From Geminicoccaceae bacterium (GTDB lineage: Bacteria; Pseudomonadota; Alphaproteobacteria; Geminicoccales; Geminicoccaceae), in the NCBI GenBank assembly GCA_028285265.1, contig JANQPX010000022.1:1-64000 (forward strand): 64,000 nucleotides of DNA, written 5' to 3'. The position numbers were made by a program, and so were the translations under genes. How positions within the stretch are numbered: the first letter of the stretch is position 1; the number at the start of each line of letters is the position of its first letter. Below the pieces are notes generated by a model, which saw nothing but the letters and a program-made list of their open reading frames with translations, had not been told where the DNA came from and made no database searches. Shown here in pieces: positions 43,106 through 51,922 of the stretch.

Positions 43106-44913
43106 CGCCCTCAACCTCCAATCGTGTTCTGATTGTCGACGACGATCAAGATGGCGCAGAAGGCATTGCAGACCTTCTCGAAGCCCAGGGTTGGCACATC
43201 GCTGTGGCCCATCATGTCCGCGGCGCGATGGCCTGCTTAGAAGATTTCGAGCCTGAGATTGTGCTGGTCGATTTGCGCCTTGGCAACGAAAGCGGACTCG
43301 ATTTGATCACCGGTATCAAGGAAACTGGCGCGGAGAGCATTTGCCTGGTGATCACTGCCAATGCCGACAAGGAATCAGCGATCGGCGCCCTTAAGGTCGG
43401 TGCTTATGATTATCTAACGAAGCCCGTCGACCCGGAGGAGCTTTTCCAGGCTCTCAAACGTGCCCTCGACGTTGTCCGGCTCAAACAGGACAATCGTTGT
43501 ATGGTCCAGGCGTTGGAAGTCGCGAAAGAGAGGGCAGAAGCTCTTGCTTTACGAGACAGTCTGACGGGCTTGGCAAATCGGTACGCATTCTTGACGCAGC
43601 TTGACCAGATTGTCGTCCAAAGCCAGCGCCTCTCTAAAATTGCAGCTATTATGATCCTGGACCTAGACGGCTTCAAGCAAGTCAATGACACCCATGGTCA
43701 TCAGATGGGCGATCAGTTGCTGCAGTGTATTGCGGCACGTCTTTCTGACTGTATCAGGGCATCGGATGTTGTTGCTCGGCTGGGTGGCGACGAGTTCGCC
43801 ATCGCCATCGTCAACCTCGAGAGCTCGGACGATATCAGCCGTCCAGTGGATCTGATCTTGCAGAGGATGCGTGATCCAATGGTCATTGACGGTATGACCT
43901 TGGAGGTTGGTGCGAGCATCGGTGTCAGTCTTTGTCCGCTCGACGCCGATGAAAGTGGTGAGCTGATGCGTCGTGCTGACATTGCGCTTTATGCCGCCAA
44001 ATCTGCTGGACGCAATCGGATGCGTTGCTATGACGCCGAACTCGATACGTCTATCAGAGAAAGGCATCAACTTGAGGGCGATCTCGAACGCGCTCGCGTC
44101 AATGGTGAGTTCGAGCTCTACTTCCAGCCGCTCGTGTCATTATCAAGACATGCAGTTTGCGGCGTTGAGGCTTTGCTGCGCTGGCGTCATCCCAAACGTG
44201 GGATGCTGCAGCCGGCCGATTTTCTTGATGCTGCCGAAGCCTCAGGCGTAACGACTCATCTCGGGCATTGGATTGTCGAAACCGCATGCCGTCAGGCGCA
44301 ACATTGGCTTGATCAGGGCCTGCCGCCGCTTCGGATGGCAGTCAATGCCTCCCTGCGCCAGTTGCGCAACGATCAATTCGTCAATGCGGTAGAAGCAGCC
44401 CTGATAGCGACTGCCTTGCCGCCAGCTCGCCTTGAGATCGAGTTGGTCGAGGACGCCGTTCTCGACTCTGGCCAGGATGTCGTTGCCAGGATCGATCGAC
44501 TGCGTCGTCTCGGGGTCCAGCTTGCATTAGATGACTTCGGAACTGGTTATTCGTCGCTTGCGCGGCTTAAGGCCTATCCGGTCAACCGCCTGAAAATCGA
44601 TCAATCCTTCATCCAAAATCTCATGAGCGACCAAGAAGATCAGGCCATCTGCCAGACCGCCTTGCAACTGGGGCATCGACTTGGTCTGGTCACCGTCGCT
44701 GAAGGTGTCGAAACACAAGAACAGCTCGACTTCTTGCGCGCTATCGGGTGCGATGAAGCCCAGGGTTTCTATTTCGCTGAACCGCTGCCTGCTGAGGACT
44801 TTCCATGCTGGTTGCAGGACTGGACCCGTCGGCAACAGGCTTCAGACACCACGCCGGAAGGCTCAAAGACCGCCTTTGGGTCTCCAACGCTTCTACACAG
44901 AAGGCGTAGCTGA
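43102..44913 (+). CDS. REC-GGDEF-EAL hybrid response regulator
   Basis: A 603-residue c-di-GMP regulator. The TTG at 43102 overlaps the stop of the preceding gene (TTGA) and MTPSTSNRVLIVDDDQDGAEG fits a receiver start. REC (about 1-125; Asp in IVLVDLRLGNESG), a linker coiled coil, GGDEF (about 165-325) with an intact active site VVARLGGDEFAIAI, and EAL (about 335-590) with intact EALLRWRHP, the catalytic ExxxR/ KxxxD features DDFGTGYSSLARLKAYPVNRLKIDQSFI, and EGVETQEQLDFLRAIGCDEAQGF. Both cyclase and phosphodiesterase sites look complete, so net activity is set by phosphorylation of REC. Cognate kinase: the convergent HK downstream. Confidence 0.93.
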   Translation: MTPSTSNRVLIVDDDQDGAEGIADLLEAQGWHIAVAHHVRGAMACLEDFEPEIVLVDLRLGNESGLDLITGIKETGAESICLVITANADKESAIGALKVGAYDYLTKPVDPEELFQALKRALDVVRLKQDNRCMVQALEVAKERAEALALRDSLTGLANRYAFLTQLDQIVVQSQRLSKIAAIMILDLDGFKQVNDTHGHQMGDQLLQCIAARLSDCIRASDVVARLGGDEFAIAIVNLESSDDISRPVDLILQRMRDPMVIDGMTLEVGASIGVSLCPLDADESGELMRRADIALYAAKSAGRNRMRCYDAELDTSIRERHQLEGDLERARVNGEFELYFQPLVSLSRHAVCGVEALLRWRHPKRGMLQPADFLDAAEASGVTTHLGHWIVETACRQAQHWLDQGLPPLRMAVNASLRQLRNDQFVNAVEAALIATALPPARLEIELVEDAVLDSGQDVVARIDRLRRLGVQLALDDFGTGYSSLARLKAYPVNRLKIDQSFIQNLMSDQEDQAICQTALQLGHRLGLVTVAEGVETQEQLDFLRAIGCDEAQGFYFAEPLPAEDFPCWLQDWTRRQQASDTTPEGSKTAFGSPTLLHRRRS

Positions 44914-45024
44914 CGGGCCCGTCTCTATGCCTCGCACCCCTCGACATCGTAACGGGAAAGTGAGCGCCCAGCTCGCTAGGTTTGCCCGTTGACTTGTGTT
45001 GGTGGTCGCTTTTGAGATCGAACG

Positions 45025-46587
45025 CTATGCGGCAACTTCCTGCTTCACGTCCAAGGGCAGCGTGATGCAAGCCGTTGTGCCTTTGCCAGGCTCGCTTCGA
45101 TAGTCGAGGCTACCATTGTGGGTCTCGATGATCTTCTTAACGGCCGGCAGCCCCAGGCCGACGCCAAAGCTTTTGGTCGAAAACAGTGGTTCGAAGATTT
45201 TGCTAAGGGTGGCTTCGTCCATGCCGGAGCCGTTGTCAGTGAATTCTATGGTCACGGAATCGCCTGCAATCCTCGAATTGACGTTGAAGCAACGGGTCTG
45301 ATCTGGCGGATTCTCGGACATTGCGTGACAGGCATTGTCGAACAAATTGACCAGGACCCTTCGCATCCGTTCCCGGTCACACAAAAGCAGCGCACCGTCA
45401 GTATGCAGGTCAAGACGGATGTCAATATCGTCCGGAGAGGCTATTTCGGAGAAAACGGTCTTTAGCCATTCATCGATCGGTGTCGGCTCAAGCTTAGGCT
45501 CGGTTTCGCGGGCAAAGTCCAGAAGCTCCGATATGATGTTGTCGCAGCGCATGACTCCACGCTCCGCACGATCCAGTGCCCTTTCGATTCCGAGTTTGCT
45601 GTTTGCCGTCTTTTGCTTGACTAGGTAGAGCGACGTTCGCACGGCACCCAAAGGATTTCGAATCTCGTGGCTCACCGTGGCTGTTAGCTTTCCGAGGGTG
45701 GCCAGGCGGTCTTGGCGCAGGAGGTCTTCTTGAGCAGCGATGAGCTCTTCGGTGCGCTGCCTAAGGGAGGCGTTCGTTTCTGCCAATGCCTCTTTGGCGA
45801 CTTCCTTTTGCTCTATTTCAGTACCGAGGGCCGTGTTGAGGTCGCGTAGTTGGGCGTTGGTACCCGCTAGCTTCTTCAAGATCACGAGAATGCCCCGCCC
45901 AGAAAGAAGGGCGGCGCCAAGGGCGATGATACTGGCCAGCAAGGTCCCAATGAGAAGAAGATGGAGCCGCTCACCGATGAGATCCTTCACGTCAATGCGG
46001 CCGGCTTCAAACTTCTTTTCCCGGTCCTCCAAGAGCTGACCGATTGTCTTTAGGAACGCCTTTTCGACGTCCTCCAATGCCTCCTTGGCCTCGAAGAGTT
46101 CGACAGCTGAGGGTGTCTCGAATGAAGCAACACGGACCATATGCTTGCCGGTCTTGATGAGCGAGGCGACGTGGACTTCGACGTCTGCCAAAAGCGAGGG
46201 GTCAACGAGTGGCGCCCCATCGTGATCGAGATGGCCTCCATCCTTCTTGAAGGTGACGAGGTTATTCTCCAGTTGCGCAATGGCCTCGTCGATTTCACTG
46301 CGCTCCGTGGCGCGGGCATTGGCGCTGTCCTCATCGTCGATCTCGTCGTCATCGTCAGAAAGACCAGTGGAGGCAAGCAACGCCACCTCGTTACTTGACG
46401 CGATCAGCTTGAGGCCGCCAGCATGCAGATTCTCGAGGGAGAAGACGACGTTCAGATCTCGGCTCGTGGCGAAAGCATATTGTTGACCAATCATTTGCAT
46501 CGAATGAATAGCGACGCCGACAATGATCACCATAAGAAAGATGACGCCGCCGAACCCTGCAAAGAGTAATGCGCGTGAGTGATGCAT
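45025..46587 (-). CDS. Membrane sensor histidine kinase
   Basis: About 520 residues from ATG 46587 (MHHSRALLFAGFGGVIFLMVIIVGVAIHSMQ), preferred over an earlier in-frame start because GGGACG precedes it. Membrane helix at about 5-27, a large helical periplasmic sensor with an acidic stretch (SDDDDEIDDEDSANARATER), a second helix around 210-235, coiled coil, HisKA H-box ATVSHEIRNPLGAVRTS, and HATPase (NLFDNACHAM, GVGLGLPAVKKIIETH). The layout is that of one-component-like sensors. It converges on the REC-GGDEF-EAL gene and most likely phosphorylates that REC and/or the double-REC protein. The sensed signal is unknown. Confidence 0.92.
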   Translation of the reverse strand: MHHSRALLFAGFGGVIFLMVIIVGVAIHSMQMIGQQYAFATSRDLNVVFSLENLHAGGLKLIASSNEVALLASTGLSDDDDEIDDEDSANARATERSEIDEAIAQLENNLVTFKKDGGHLDHDGAPLVDPSLLADVEVHVASLIKTGKHMVRVASFETPSAVELFEAKEALEDVEKAFLKTIGQLLEDREKKFEAGRIDVKDLIGERLHLLLIGTLLASIIALGAALLSGRGILVILKKLAGTNAQLRDLNTALGTEIEQKEVAKEALAETNASLRQRTEELIAAQEDLLRQDRLATLGKLTATVSHEIRNPLGAVRTSLYLVKQKTANSKLGIERALDRAERGVMRCDNIISELLDFARETEPKLEPTPIDEWLKTVFSEIASPDDIDIRLDLHTDGALLLCDRERMRRVLVNLFDNACHAMSENPPDQTRCFNVNSRIAGDSVTIEFTDNGSGMDEATLSKIFEPLFSTKSFGVGLGLPAVKKIIETHNGSLDYRSEPGKGTTACITLPLDVKQEVAA

Positions 46588-47091
46588 CGATAAAGCGTCC
46601 CGACAGTAATCCGAGTTGACGCAAAAATACGCTGGCAAGTCTTAACAATTGATCACCTCAGAGCATGAAAAAGACATGGAATATGGGAAAATTCGAGACG
46701 TTGTTGACCAAGCTCATCCAATTGTTGCAGGCCTTTTGAGTAAACATGTCAGCATAATGGGCAGAGGTCAGTGAAGGATCGGAACGGGCAAAAAGACCAC
46801 CCAACGCAACAAAGGATTTTCCGAGGAAAAGCTCGCCGAGCGCAGCAAGGAGTCATTGGAGAAATTGCTGTGGTCTCGCTTGTGCGATGACGTCTCCAGA
46901 AGTGTTCGTAGCCAAGTCTTGGATAGAGGTACCGTTACCAACGTAAATTCGGTCCTCCTCCTTTGACGGCACTGGCTTTGGAGGCTCACAACATGATTGA
47001 CGTCTTGGCAAAAGGTCTTGCTATTCACGGCTCGTTCAGGTGAAACGCTCTAGTTCGCTCACCATCAATATCAACATTAAGGACGAGTCAC
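46588..47091. other. Mostly gene-free; a start-less frame inside
   Basis: About 500 bases between HK and secreted protein. A plus-strand frame from 46775 to 46966 reads IGTGKKTTQRNKGFSEEKLA, RSKESLEKLLWSRLCDDV and SRSVRSQVLDRGTVTNVNS but lacks a start codon, so it is listed here rather than as a gene. The end of the gap has the AAGGA site of the next gene. Confidence 0.4.
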
Positions 47092-47688
47092 ATGAAGCAG
47101 CGCTCACGCCAACATTCAGGCTTTGTCCAAAGCGCCTTTCTTTTGACGTTTATCTGCTTTGCGTCGAATCCGCTGTCGGCCGACGAGATTGAAGACTCGA
47201 TGGGGGCAGCGCTCGATGCCTATCAGTCCGGCGATGTTGCCGGCGCAAAGAGTGAGATCGACTATGTGGCCCAACTTTTAGCGCAGAAACAAGCTGAGGC
47301 TCTGAATACTGTCCTGCCAGCACCGTTTGACGGTTGGTCTCAAGAGACAGCGACAAATGATGCCGCAGCAGGTATGGCGATGTTTGGCGGAGGCATGAGC
47401 GCTGGCGCTGATTACCGTCGTGACAATGAGAATGTCGAGATCCAAGTGATGGCTGATAGTCCGATGATCGCGGCGATGATGGCGATGTTTACAAATCCCA
47501 CAATGGCCGCTGCCAGCGGTGGAAAGATGAAACGGCTTGGCGGTCAGAAGGTGATCGCGACAGGAGATGGCGAAATCCAAGCCATGATCCACAATCGCTT
47601 CATGGTGCAGGTTACCGGCTCAGCGCCGATTGCGGACAAAGAAGCTTACTTCAAGGCGATTGACTTCAAAGCCTTGCAAGACTTCTAG
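47092..47688 (+). CDS. Periplasmic hypothetical protein
   Basis: A 198-residue exported protein: MKQRSRQHSGFVQSAFLLTFICFASNPLSA is a signal peptide, AAGGA eight bases upstream. The mature part starts with a helical segment (DEIEDSMGAALDAYQSGDVA, GAKSEIDYVAQLLAQKQAEA) and continues with strands (NENVEIQVMADSPMIAAMMA, EIQAMIHNRFMVQVTGSAPI). I recall families of unknown function with this helix-then-strand plan, but cannot name one safely. No operon partner. Confidence 0.75.
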   Translation: MKQRSRQHSGFVQSAFLLTFICFASNPLSADEIEDSMGAALDAYQSGDVAGAKSEIDYVAQLLAQKQAEALNTVLPAPFDGWSQETATNDAAAGMAMFGGGMSAGADYRRDNENVEIQVMADSPMIAAMMAMFTNPTMAAASGGKMKRLGGQKVIATGDGEIQAMIHNRFMVQVTGSAPIADKEAYFKAIDFKALQDF

Positions 47689-48189
47689 CGTCAGAAGACG
47701 AAGGCATAAATCGCCTTGCGCCCATTGGCAATCACGTCCAACCCGTGACGGTGGGTGCTGCCCATGATAGCCGGAGCCAATGCTTGGAGTCATGACGTCT
47801 CTGGGTTGCGGATGGGCTCCGCCGGATCATAGCATTGAATGAGGGCGCAATCGAGTTCGAACCCCCCCCTTTTTAAAGACTGAAACCAGCAAAGCCTGAA
47901 CTGGCGCTGCTTATAAGTCGCGGTACAGCCCGTCTCGTTGGACTGGGGATCTTGGATATTTGGATGCACGATCTTTGCGCTGCATCGGTCGGCGCCTAAA
48001 TTCCCAAGATCCCGCGATCTTGATGGACCTCAAGGAATTCGGTGACGAGAGGAAGCGTGGCTTCTCGTCAGGAATCTGCGAGGATTTCCGCCACTGTGCG
48101 ATCAGATTTGTCCTAGGAGATGACGGCGCGATTGATCGCTCTGGCGCTATTGCCAAGAAGAAGCTCGAGAAGCACAGGGTCGACGTCGC
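47689..48189. other. Intergenic region with remnant at its right end
   Basis: From 47689 to about 47900 nothing is recognised (one C-run at about 47865). From about 47960 onward minus-strand sequence belongs to the TetR-like remnant described next. A plus-strand frame at 47960-48193 is not protein-like. Confidence 0.4.
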
Positions 48190-48399
48190 TTAGAACGAAT
48201 TCCGTCGATGCATCTTCATCAAATCGTAGCGTCGGGACAGATAGACATTGTGCAGGATGATGGCCTCGAATAAACCCCGTTCGTCGTCAAACCAAGCGTC
48301 AAGCGTTTCCTTTGATGCCGATGCTCGTTTGGTGATTTCGCGCATGCTTCTGTCGCGACATCCTGTTTCTGAGAGAACGTCGACGGCAACATTTGTCAT
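48100..48399 (-). pseudogene. Frameshifted TetR-family regulator remnant
   Basis: The minus strand from 48399 opens with a TetR N-terminal helix-turn-helix (MTNVAVDVLSETGCRDRSMREITKRASASKETLDAWFDDERGLFEAIILHNV) and then stops at 48190. One base off, the strand continues LSDVDPVLLELLLGNSARAI, NRAVIS, a stop, and DKSDRTVAEILADS, similar in style to TetR C-terminal regions. The gene has at least one frameshift and stops, so it is inactive. Confidence 0.6.
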
Positions 48400-48803
48400 G
48401 TCGTTGCGGCACGAGTTTCGTCAGTCGACCCTCATGCTCGATCTGCTGGTCACATCATCGCGTCGAGTAGGTTTAGATGGTCTCCCGAGCACATTTTTTT
48501 CCGATCTTCACGACAGATCACGAAGTCCGAGTGACTTTTTTGTCGATGATCGCGCGCACTTGTTGTGTGTGGCGTCTGATTGGGTTTGAGGTTTAACTCA
48601 TTGAGAAAATGAAGTTTTTTAAGATGATGATGATCAGTTTCAATGCGAGTTGGACCTGTCGGTGACGGATGGAAGCAGCAAAAATCGATAAATTGCGCAC
48701 CGTGTAGCAACCGTCACAGTAACGATGATGTGATCGGTGATAGGCATAAAATCATCAAGTCCGGATCGACTACCGAACGGACGGAACAAAAAAGGTCGTA
48801 ACA
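48400..48803. other. No gene recognised
   Basis: About 400 bases; several short frames on both strands, none convincing. The final 40 bases hold the ribosome site of the next gene. Confidence 0.35.
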
Positions 48804-49157
48804 ATGAAAACGCGTCTTGCTCTTGCCGCTCTTGCTATTTCCCTGCCCTCGATTGCTGGCGCCGCCGAACTTCAGCCGATGCAGGCTGGTTCATTCACCC
48901 TCGGTGATCATGCCGTGTCGATCTACTACACGTCGGACGATCAGAATTATCAGGTCGTGACGACAATCGCACCGCATTTCGATGCTGATGTCCAAGGCGC
49001 ACCCATTCGTTTTGTCGGCACCATGAAGCCTGGTCAGACTGAGACCGTTTCAGTCGGCACATTCGGTACGTCGAATGCACCTGAGCATTTAGAGCTGGTG
49101 CACACCGGTGAGAGCCTTTCGGTTGTTCAAAAGATCCAAACCGCGCTTGCAGATTAA
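48804..49157 (+). CDS. Small periplasmic protein
   Basis: A 117-residue exported protein: MKTRLALAALAISLPSIAGAA is a signal peptide. The mature part (ELQPMQAGSFTLGDHAVSIYYTSDDQNYQVVTTIAPHFDADVQGAPIRFVGTMKPGQTETVSVGTFGTSNAP) is beta-rich with no Cys, resembling small secreted proteins of unknown function. AGG precedes the ATG. It converges on the cytochrome gene. Confidence 0.75.
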   Translation: MKTRLALAALAISLPSIAGAAELQPMQAGSFTLGDHAVSIYYTSDDQNYQVVTTIAPHFDADVQGAPIRFVGTMKPGQTETVSVGTFGTSNAPEHLELVHTGESLSVVQKIQTALAD

Positions 49158-49202
49158 TGATGCGAACATTGTCGATGCACGGAGCCGGATCGACATTCTG
49201 AA

Positions 49203-49625
49203 TCAGAATGTTGGTCGGCCCCGGCCGACCCAGCCCTCTGACCGGGCCGATAGATAGGCATAAATGTCCTCGATATGATCCATGACATTTGGATCCTTCG
49301 CGAACCCCTTCATAACTGACGTCCCGGTAGCGCTGCCATTCTCGACGATGGCTTTGAACCCTGCGTAAGGTAGCGGACTGTCAATGAGGGAGGGGGCGAA
49401 GGAGCCGCCAACGCCGTCCGGTCCGTGACAATGGGCGCAGGTACCCTGATAGCGCCGATAGCCATTCAACAGTGATTTCTCTTCTGCCGGTGTGATCGAG
49501 CGTATTGGTTCCGCTGTTTCAGTGTCCTTTCCGAGAACATCGCCACTGCCCAAGACTGAACTAGCGATGCATCCGATGACCGACCAGAGGATTGCTGTGT
49601 GGCCAAGACGTCGGGTCTGCGTCAT
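49203..49625 (-). CDS. c-type cytochrome (XoxG/methanol-oxidation type)
   Basis: A 140-residue periplasmic cytochrome with signal peptide (IGCIASSVLGSG region). Haem-binding CAHCHGPDGVGG and a candidate axial Met in MKGFAKDPN. The end YAYLSARSEGWVGRGRP is characteristic of cytochromes that take electrons from PQQ-dependent methanol/lanthanide-dependent dehydrogenases. No dehydrogenase gene is in this window, so the role is inferred from this motif. A palindrome ACATTCTGAATCAGAATGT at 49193-49211 overlaps its stop and may act as a terminator for both converging genes. Confidence 0.8.
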   Translation of the reverse strand: MTQTRRLGHTAILWSVIGCIASSVLGSGDVLGKDTETAEPIRSITPAEEKSLLNGYRRYQGTCAHCHGPDGVGGSFAPSLIDSPLPYAGFKAIVENGSATGTSVMKGFAKDPNVMDHIEDIYAYLSARSEGWVGRGRPTF

Positions 49626-49738
49626 CCTTCCTCACCTTTCAAGATCAGCCTCGAATCCCATGTTGATGGCATAACAAGCTCCAAGAAAACTCTGGCTTGA
49701 ATTATGCTCGTCGGCTTGGAAATGGGAAGGACACGCCA

Positions 49739-50359
49739 ATGACGTATCGGCTCTATTATGCACCGGACAGTGCCGCCATGGGAGTTCGGGCGATCCTCGA
49801 AGAAATCGGGGCTCCGTACGACCTCATACCGACGACGATCGACATGGATAAGCCGAGACCCCCTGAGCAACTGGCATTGAATCCAAATGGCTGGGTCCCC
49901 GTCCTCCTCTGGGACTCCAGCGCCATGTATGAATGTGCGGCGATTACCATTTTCCTCTGCGATCGCCACCCGGAAGCTAAGTTAGCACCAGGCATTGACG
50001 ATCCGAAGCGTGGCCTGTTCCTTCAGACCCTCGTCTATTTTTCATCCTCGGTGCAAAACGCCTTCCAGCTTGACTACTATCCCGAACGCTTCGCGGACAC
50101 GCCCGCCGAGGAACCTAGTGCCCAGCGTCGTGGCCTTCGACGTCTTCGCGAAACATGGCAGGTCGTCAATGACCAGATCGGTGATGATGAATGGGTGCTC
50201 GGCGACAAGTTCAGCGCTGCAGACATGTATCTGTTCATGCTCACAACCTGGCTGAAGCCATCACGTGGGCAGCCGTCGATCGACGAATTCCCAAATGTGA
50301 AAAGAATAGCCGACGCAGCCAAGACGAGACCTAGCGTGCAACGGGTTTTTCAGCGGTAA
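49739..50359 (+). CDS. Glutathione S-transferase
   Basis: About 206 residues from ATG 49739 (MTYRLYYAPDSAAMGVRAIL); an ATG at 49697 adds an atypical 14-residue leader. The N-terminal thioredoxin-fold domain shows the cis-Pro loop NPNGWVPVLL and the ECAAITIFLCDRHPE GSH-binding segment; the C-terminal all-helical domain ends in WLKPSRGQPSIDEFPNVKRIADAAKTRPSVQRVF. Substrate unknown. Confidence 0.9.
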   Translation: MTYRLYYAPDSAAMGVRAILEEIGAPYDLIPTTIDMDKPRPPEQLALNPNGWVPVLLWDSSAMYECAAITIFLCDRHPEAKLAPGIDDPKRGLFLQTLVYFSSSVQNAFQLDYYPERFADTPAEEPSAQRRGLRRLRETWQVVNDQIGDDEWVLGDKFSAADMYLFMLTTWLKPSRGQPSIDEFPNVKRIADAAKTRPSVQRVFQR

Positions 50360-50413
50360 GCTTCAGGCATACCCAACGATGATTGAGTTTGACGTGCAGC
50401 AATCAGGTGGTGG

Positions 50414-51055
50414 CTAAGACGAATGAGCGCATCGGACGAACGACTTTTTGCTAGCACCGTCCAAGATTTCTGCAGCTGCTAACGTCATGTTGCCATCCGG
50501 AACACCGAGCAAAAGCTCGCTATCGTCCTCCTGATGGAGCTCAAGCCTAATTTCAATGTCAGTAGGCTTTGTCGTAACTGCGCCACCGGTGAAGGGTTGG
50601 TTGATCGTGGTTTCGTCAAAGTTCATGACAATGGTATCGTCCTGGACTGCCCATTCACCAGTCAGAGATGGGATCAAGCCTCCGTCTCTTAGCGACAATG
50701 GCTGCGTCCACCATGCAACGATCTGCGTTTTGTCATCTTCTTCAAAGAAGAGAAGCCTGTTGGTGTCACATTCGGTCGGACTACCCGACCAAGCTCCTAC
50801 GAGCTCGACGTTATCGCCTCCGAAGAACTTGCTAAATAATCCCGCCGGTTGCGCTGCCTTCATATGCGCTTCGAGCATCGGGCCAAACGTAGCCTGGACG
50901 TCGGCGATCTCCGACTTTTTCTGGGGGACACGTTCCGCCGTATTCGCTTGTGCCGCCTGCTGTGCGGCAGTGGGATGAGAGATCATTTGTAATGAGCATG
51001 CGATGACGCTTGAGAAAATCAGATTGGTGCATGCTTTCGGCGACTTGATGCTCAT
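50414..51055 (-). CDS. Secreted hypothetical protein
   Basis: About 213 residues from ATG 51055 (MSIKSPKACTNLIFSSVIACSLQMISHPTAA, a signal peptide). The mature part has a helical linker (VPQKKSEIADVQATFGPML) then a beta domain (VELVGAWSGSPTECDTNRLL, FFEEDDKTQIVAWWTQPLSL, DDTIVMNFDETTINQPFTGG). Two Cys (ECD, RCAHSS) may pair. No family assigned. Confidence 0.7.
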   Translation of the reverse strand: MSIKSPKACTNLIFSSVIACSLQMISHPTAAQQAAQANTAERVPQKKSEIADVQATFGPMLEAHMKAAQPAGLFSKFFGGDNVELVGAWSGSPTECDTNRLLFFEEDDKTQIVAWWTQPLSLRDGGLIPSLTGEWAVQDDTIVMNFDETTINQPFTGGAVTTKPTDIEIRLELHQEDDSELLLGVPDGNMTLAAAEILDGASKKSFVRCAHSS

Positions 51056-51353
51056 AGAGTCCCTTTTTTGCTTAGCGCCCAACATCGGCGAATTGGATAC
51101 GGCGTTCTTAGACCGCATGGATCATCATGTCGACGGCCAGCTGCGCATTTATCGGCTGTTGTGCGACCGCATGACAGCTGGGTGACATATGAACGGAAGC
51201 ATCGGCATGGATTTTCTTCTATTTTTGCATCAGATGCAAAAATCCTATGAAAATTGACTATATTATCATTCACGATGCCAAGGTCTACGATCAGCTGCAG
51301 ATGTAAAGGCCTCGAAGCGAAGTGCATCTAGGCCATGAGATAAGGATACGATC
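51056..51353. other. Divergent promoter region
   Basis: About 300 bases between the secreted-protein gene and a small plus-strand gene; it contains the palindrome at 51221-51243 and no gene. Confidence 0.4.
51221..51243. repeat. 23-bp inverted repeat, possible operator
   Basis: ATTTTTGCAT, CAG, ATGCAAAAAT: ten-base perfect arms around a three-base spacer. It lies 111 bases before the plus-strand small gene and 166 before the minus-strand secreted-protein gene. It could be a regulator's operator or, with its A/T runs, a bidirectional terminator. Confidence 0.5.
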
Positions 51354-51542
51354 ATGTCGCTGATCCAAAGCCATGCCAAAGCCCAGACACTTGATCAGAA
51401 CGCAATCGACAATGCCTTGGAAGAAGGCCGAAAGCATCGCTCTTTCGCTGTTATGTCGTTTTTGAAGGGGTTATTTGGTCATAGAACGGATGAAGAGGGG
51501 CGAGAAGATGTCTGGACCTCTGATTGCGGAGCGCCAGCGTAA
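51354..51542 (+). CDS. Small hypothetical protein
   Basis: A 62-residue frame starting MSLIQSHAKAQTLDQNAIDN with AGGAT upstream, followed by ALEEGRKHRSFAVMSFLKGL. The composition is natural and DUF1127-like in position of the hydrophobic patch, but no family is assigned and no neighbour gives function. Confidence 0.5.
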   Translation: MSLIQSHAKAQTLDQNAIDNALEEGRKHRSFAVMSFLKGLFGHRTDEEGREDVWTSDCGAPA

Positions 51543-51895
51543 GCCGGGGGATGGCATGATTGCCGTTCCTACGGTGCAACTTGCATCTTGGTGAAGAGCG
51601 GACAATAAGTTGTGTCTTTTCTAAGCAGGCCTATGAGGCGGTCTTTGGCCAGTGCTGCTAACTCCCAAGGAGCGTCTTCATGTGCCCCATGATCTCTCGG
51701 GGTGATAACGGCTTAACGCCTCGATCGATTGCCATCCCGCGACATCAAAGAGCTGCAAAATTATGGCCTGTGACGGCATGGGATTTCATGATCAATCACC
51801 CAACTCAGTACGTGCTGAAGAGACGTCCGGTTATCTGCAGATCATCAAAAACTGGCACGACGACGTCACGAGCCCTTTCGAGGCACCAGGTCAAT
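51543..51895. other. No gene recognised
   Basis: About 350 bases with only short frames. One plus-strand frame (51680-51961) overlaps the structured element at 51.9 kb and is not protein-like. Confidence 0.35.
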
Positions 51896-51922
51896 GAAAA
51901 AGCCAGGCCCGAGGGCCTGGCT
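51896..51922 (-). terminator. Rho-independent terminator (minus strand)
   Basis: AGCCAGGCCC at 51901-51910 and GGGCCTGGCT at 51913-51922 form a perfect ten-bp stem with a two-base loop; read on the minus strand it is followed by TTTTTCATTG, a U-run. So transcription from the right side of this point is terminated here. Confidence 0.85.

Noticed and set aside
47865..47885. C-run and T-run near 47865 as a terminator
   Set aside because: No stem can be formed on either side.
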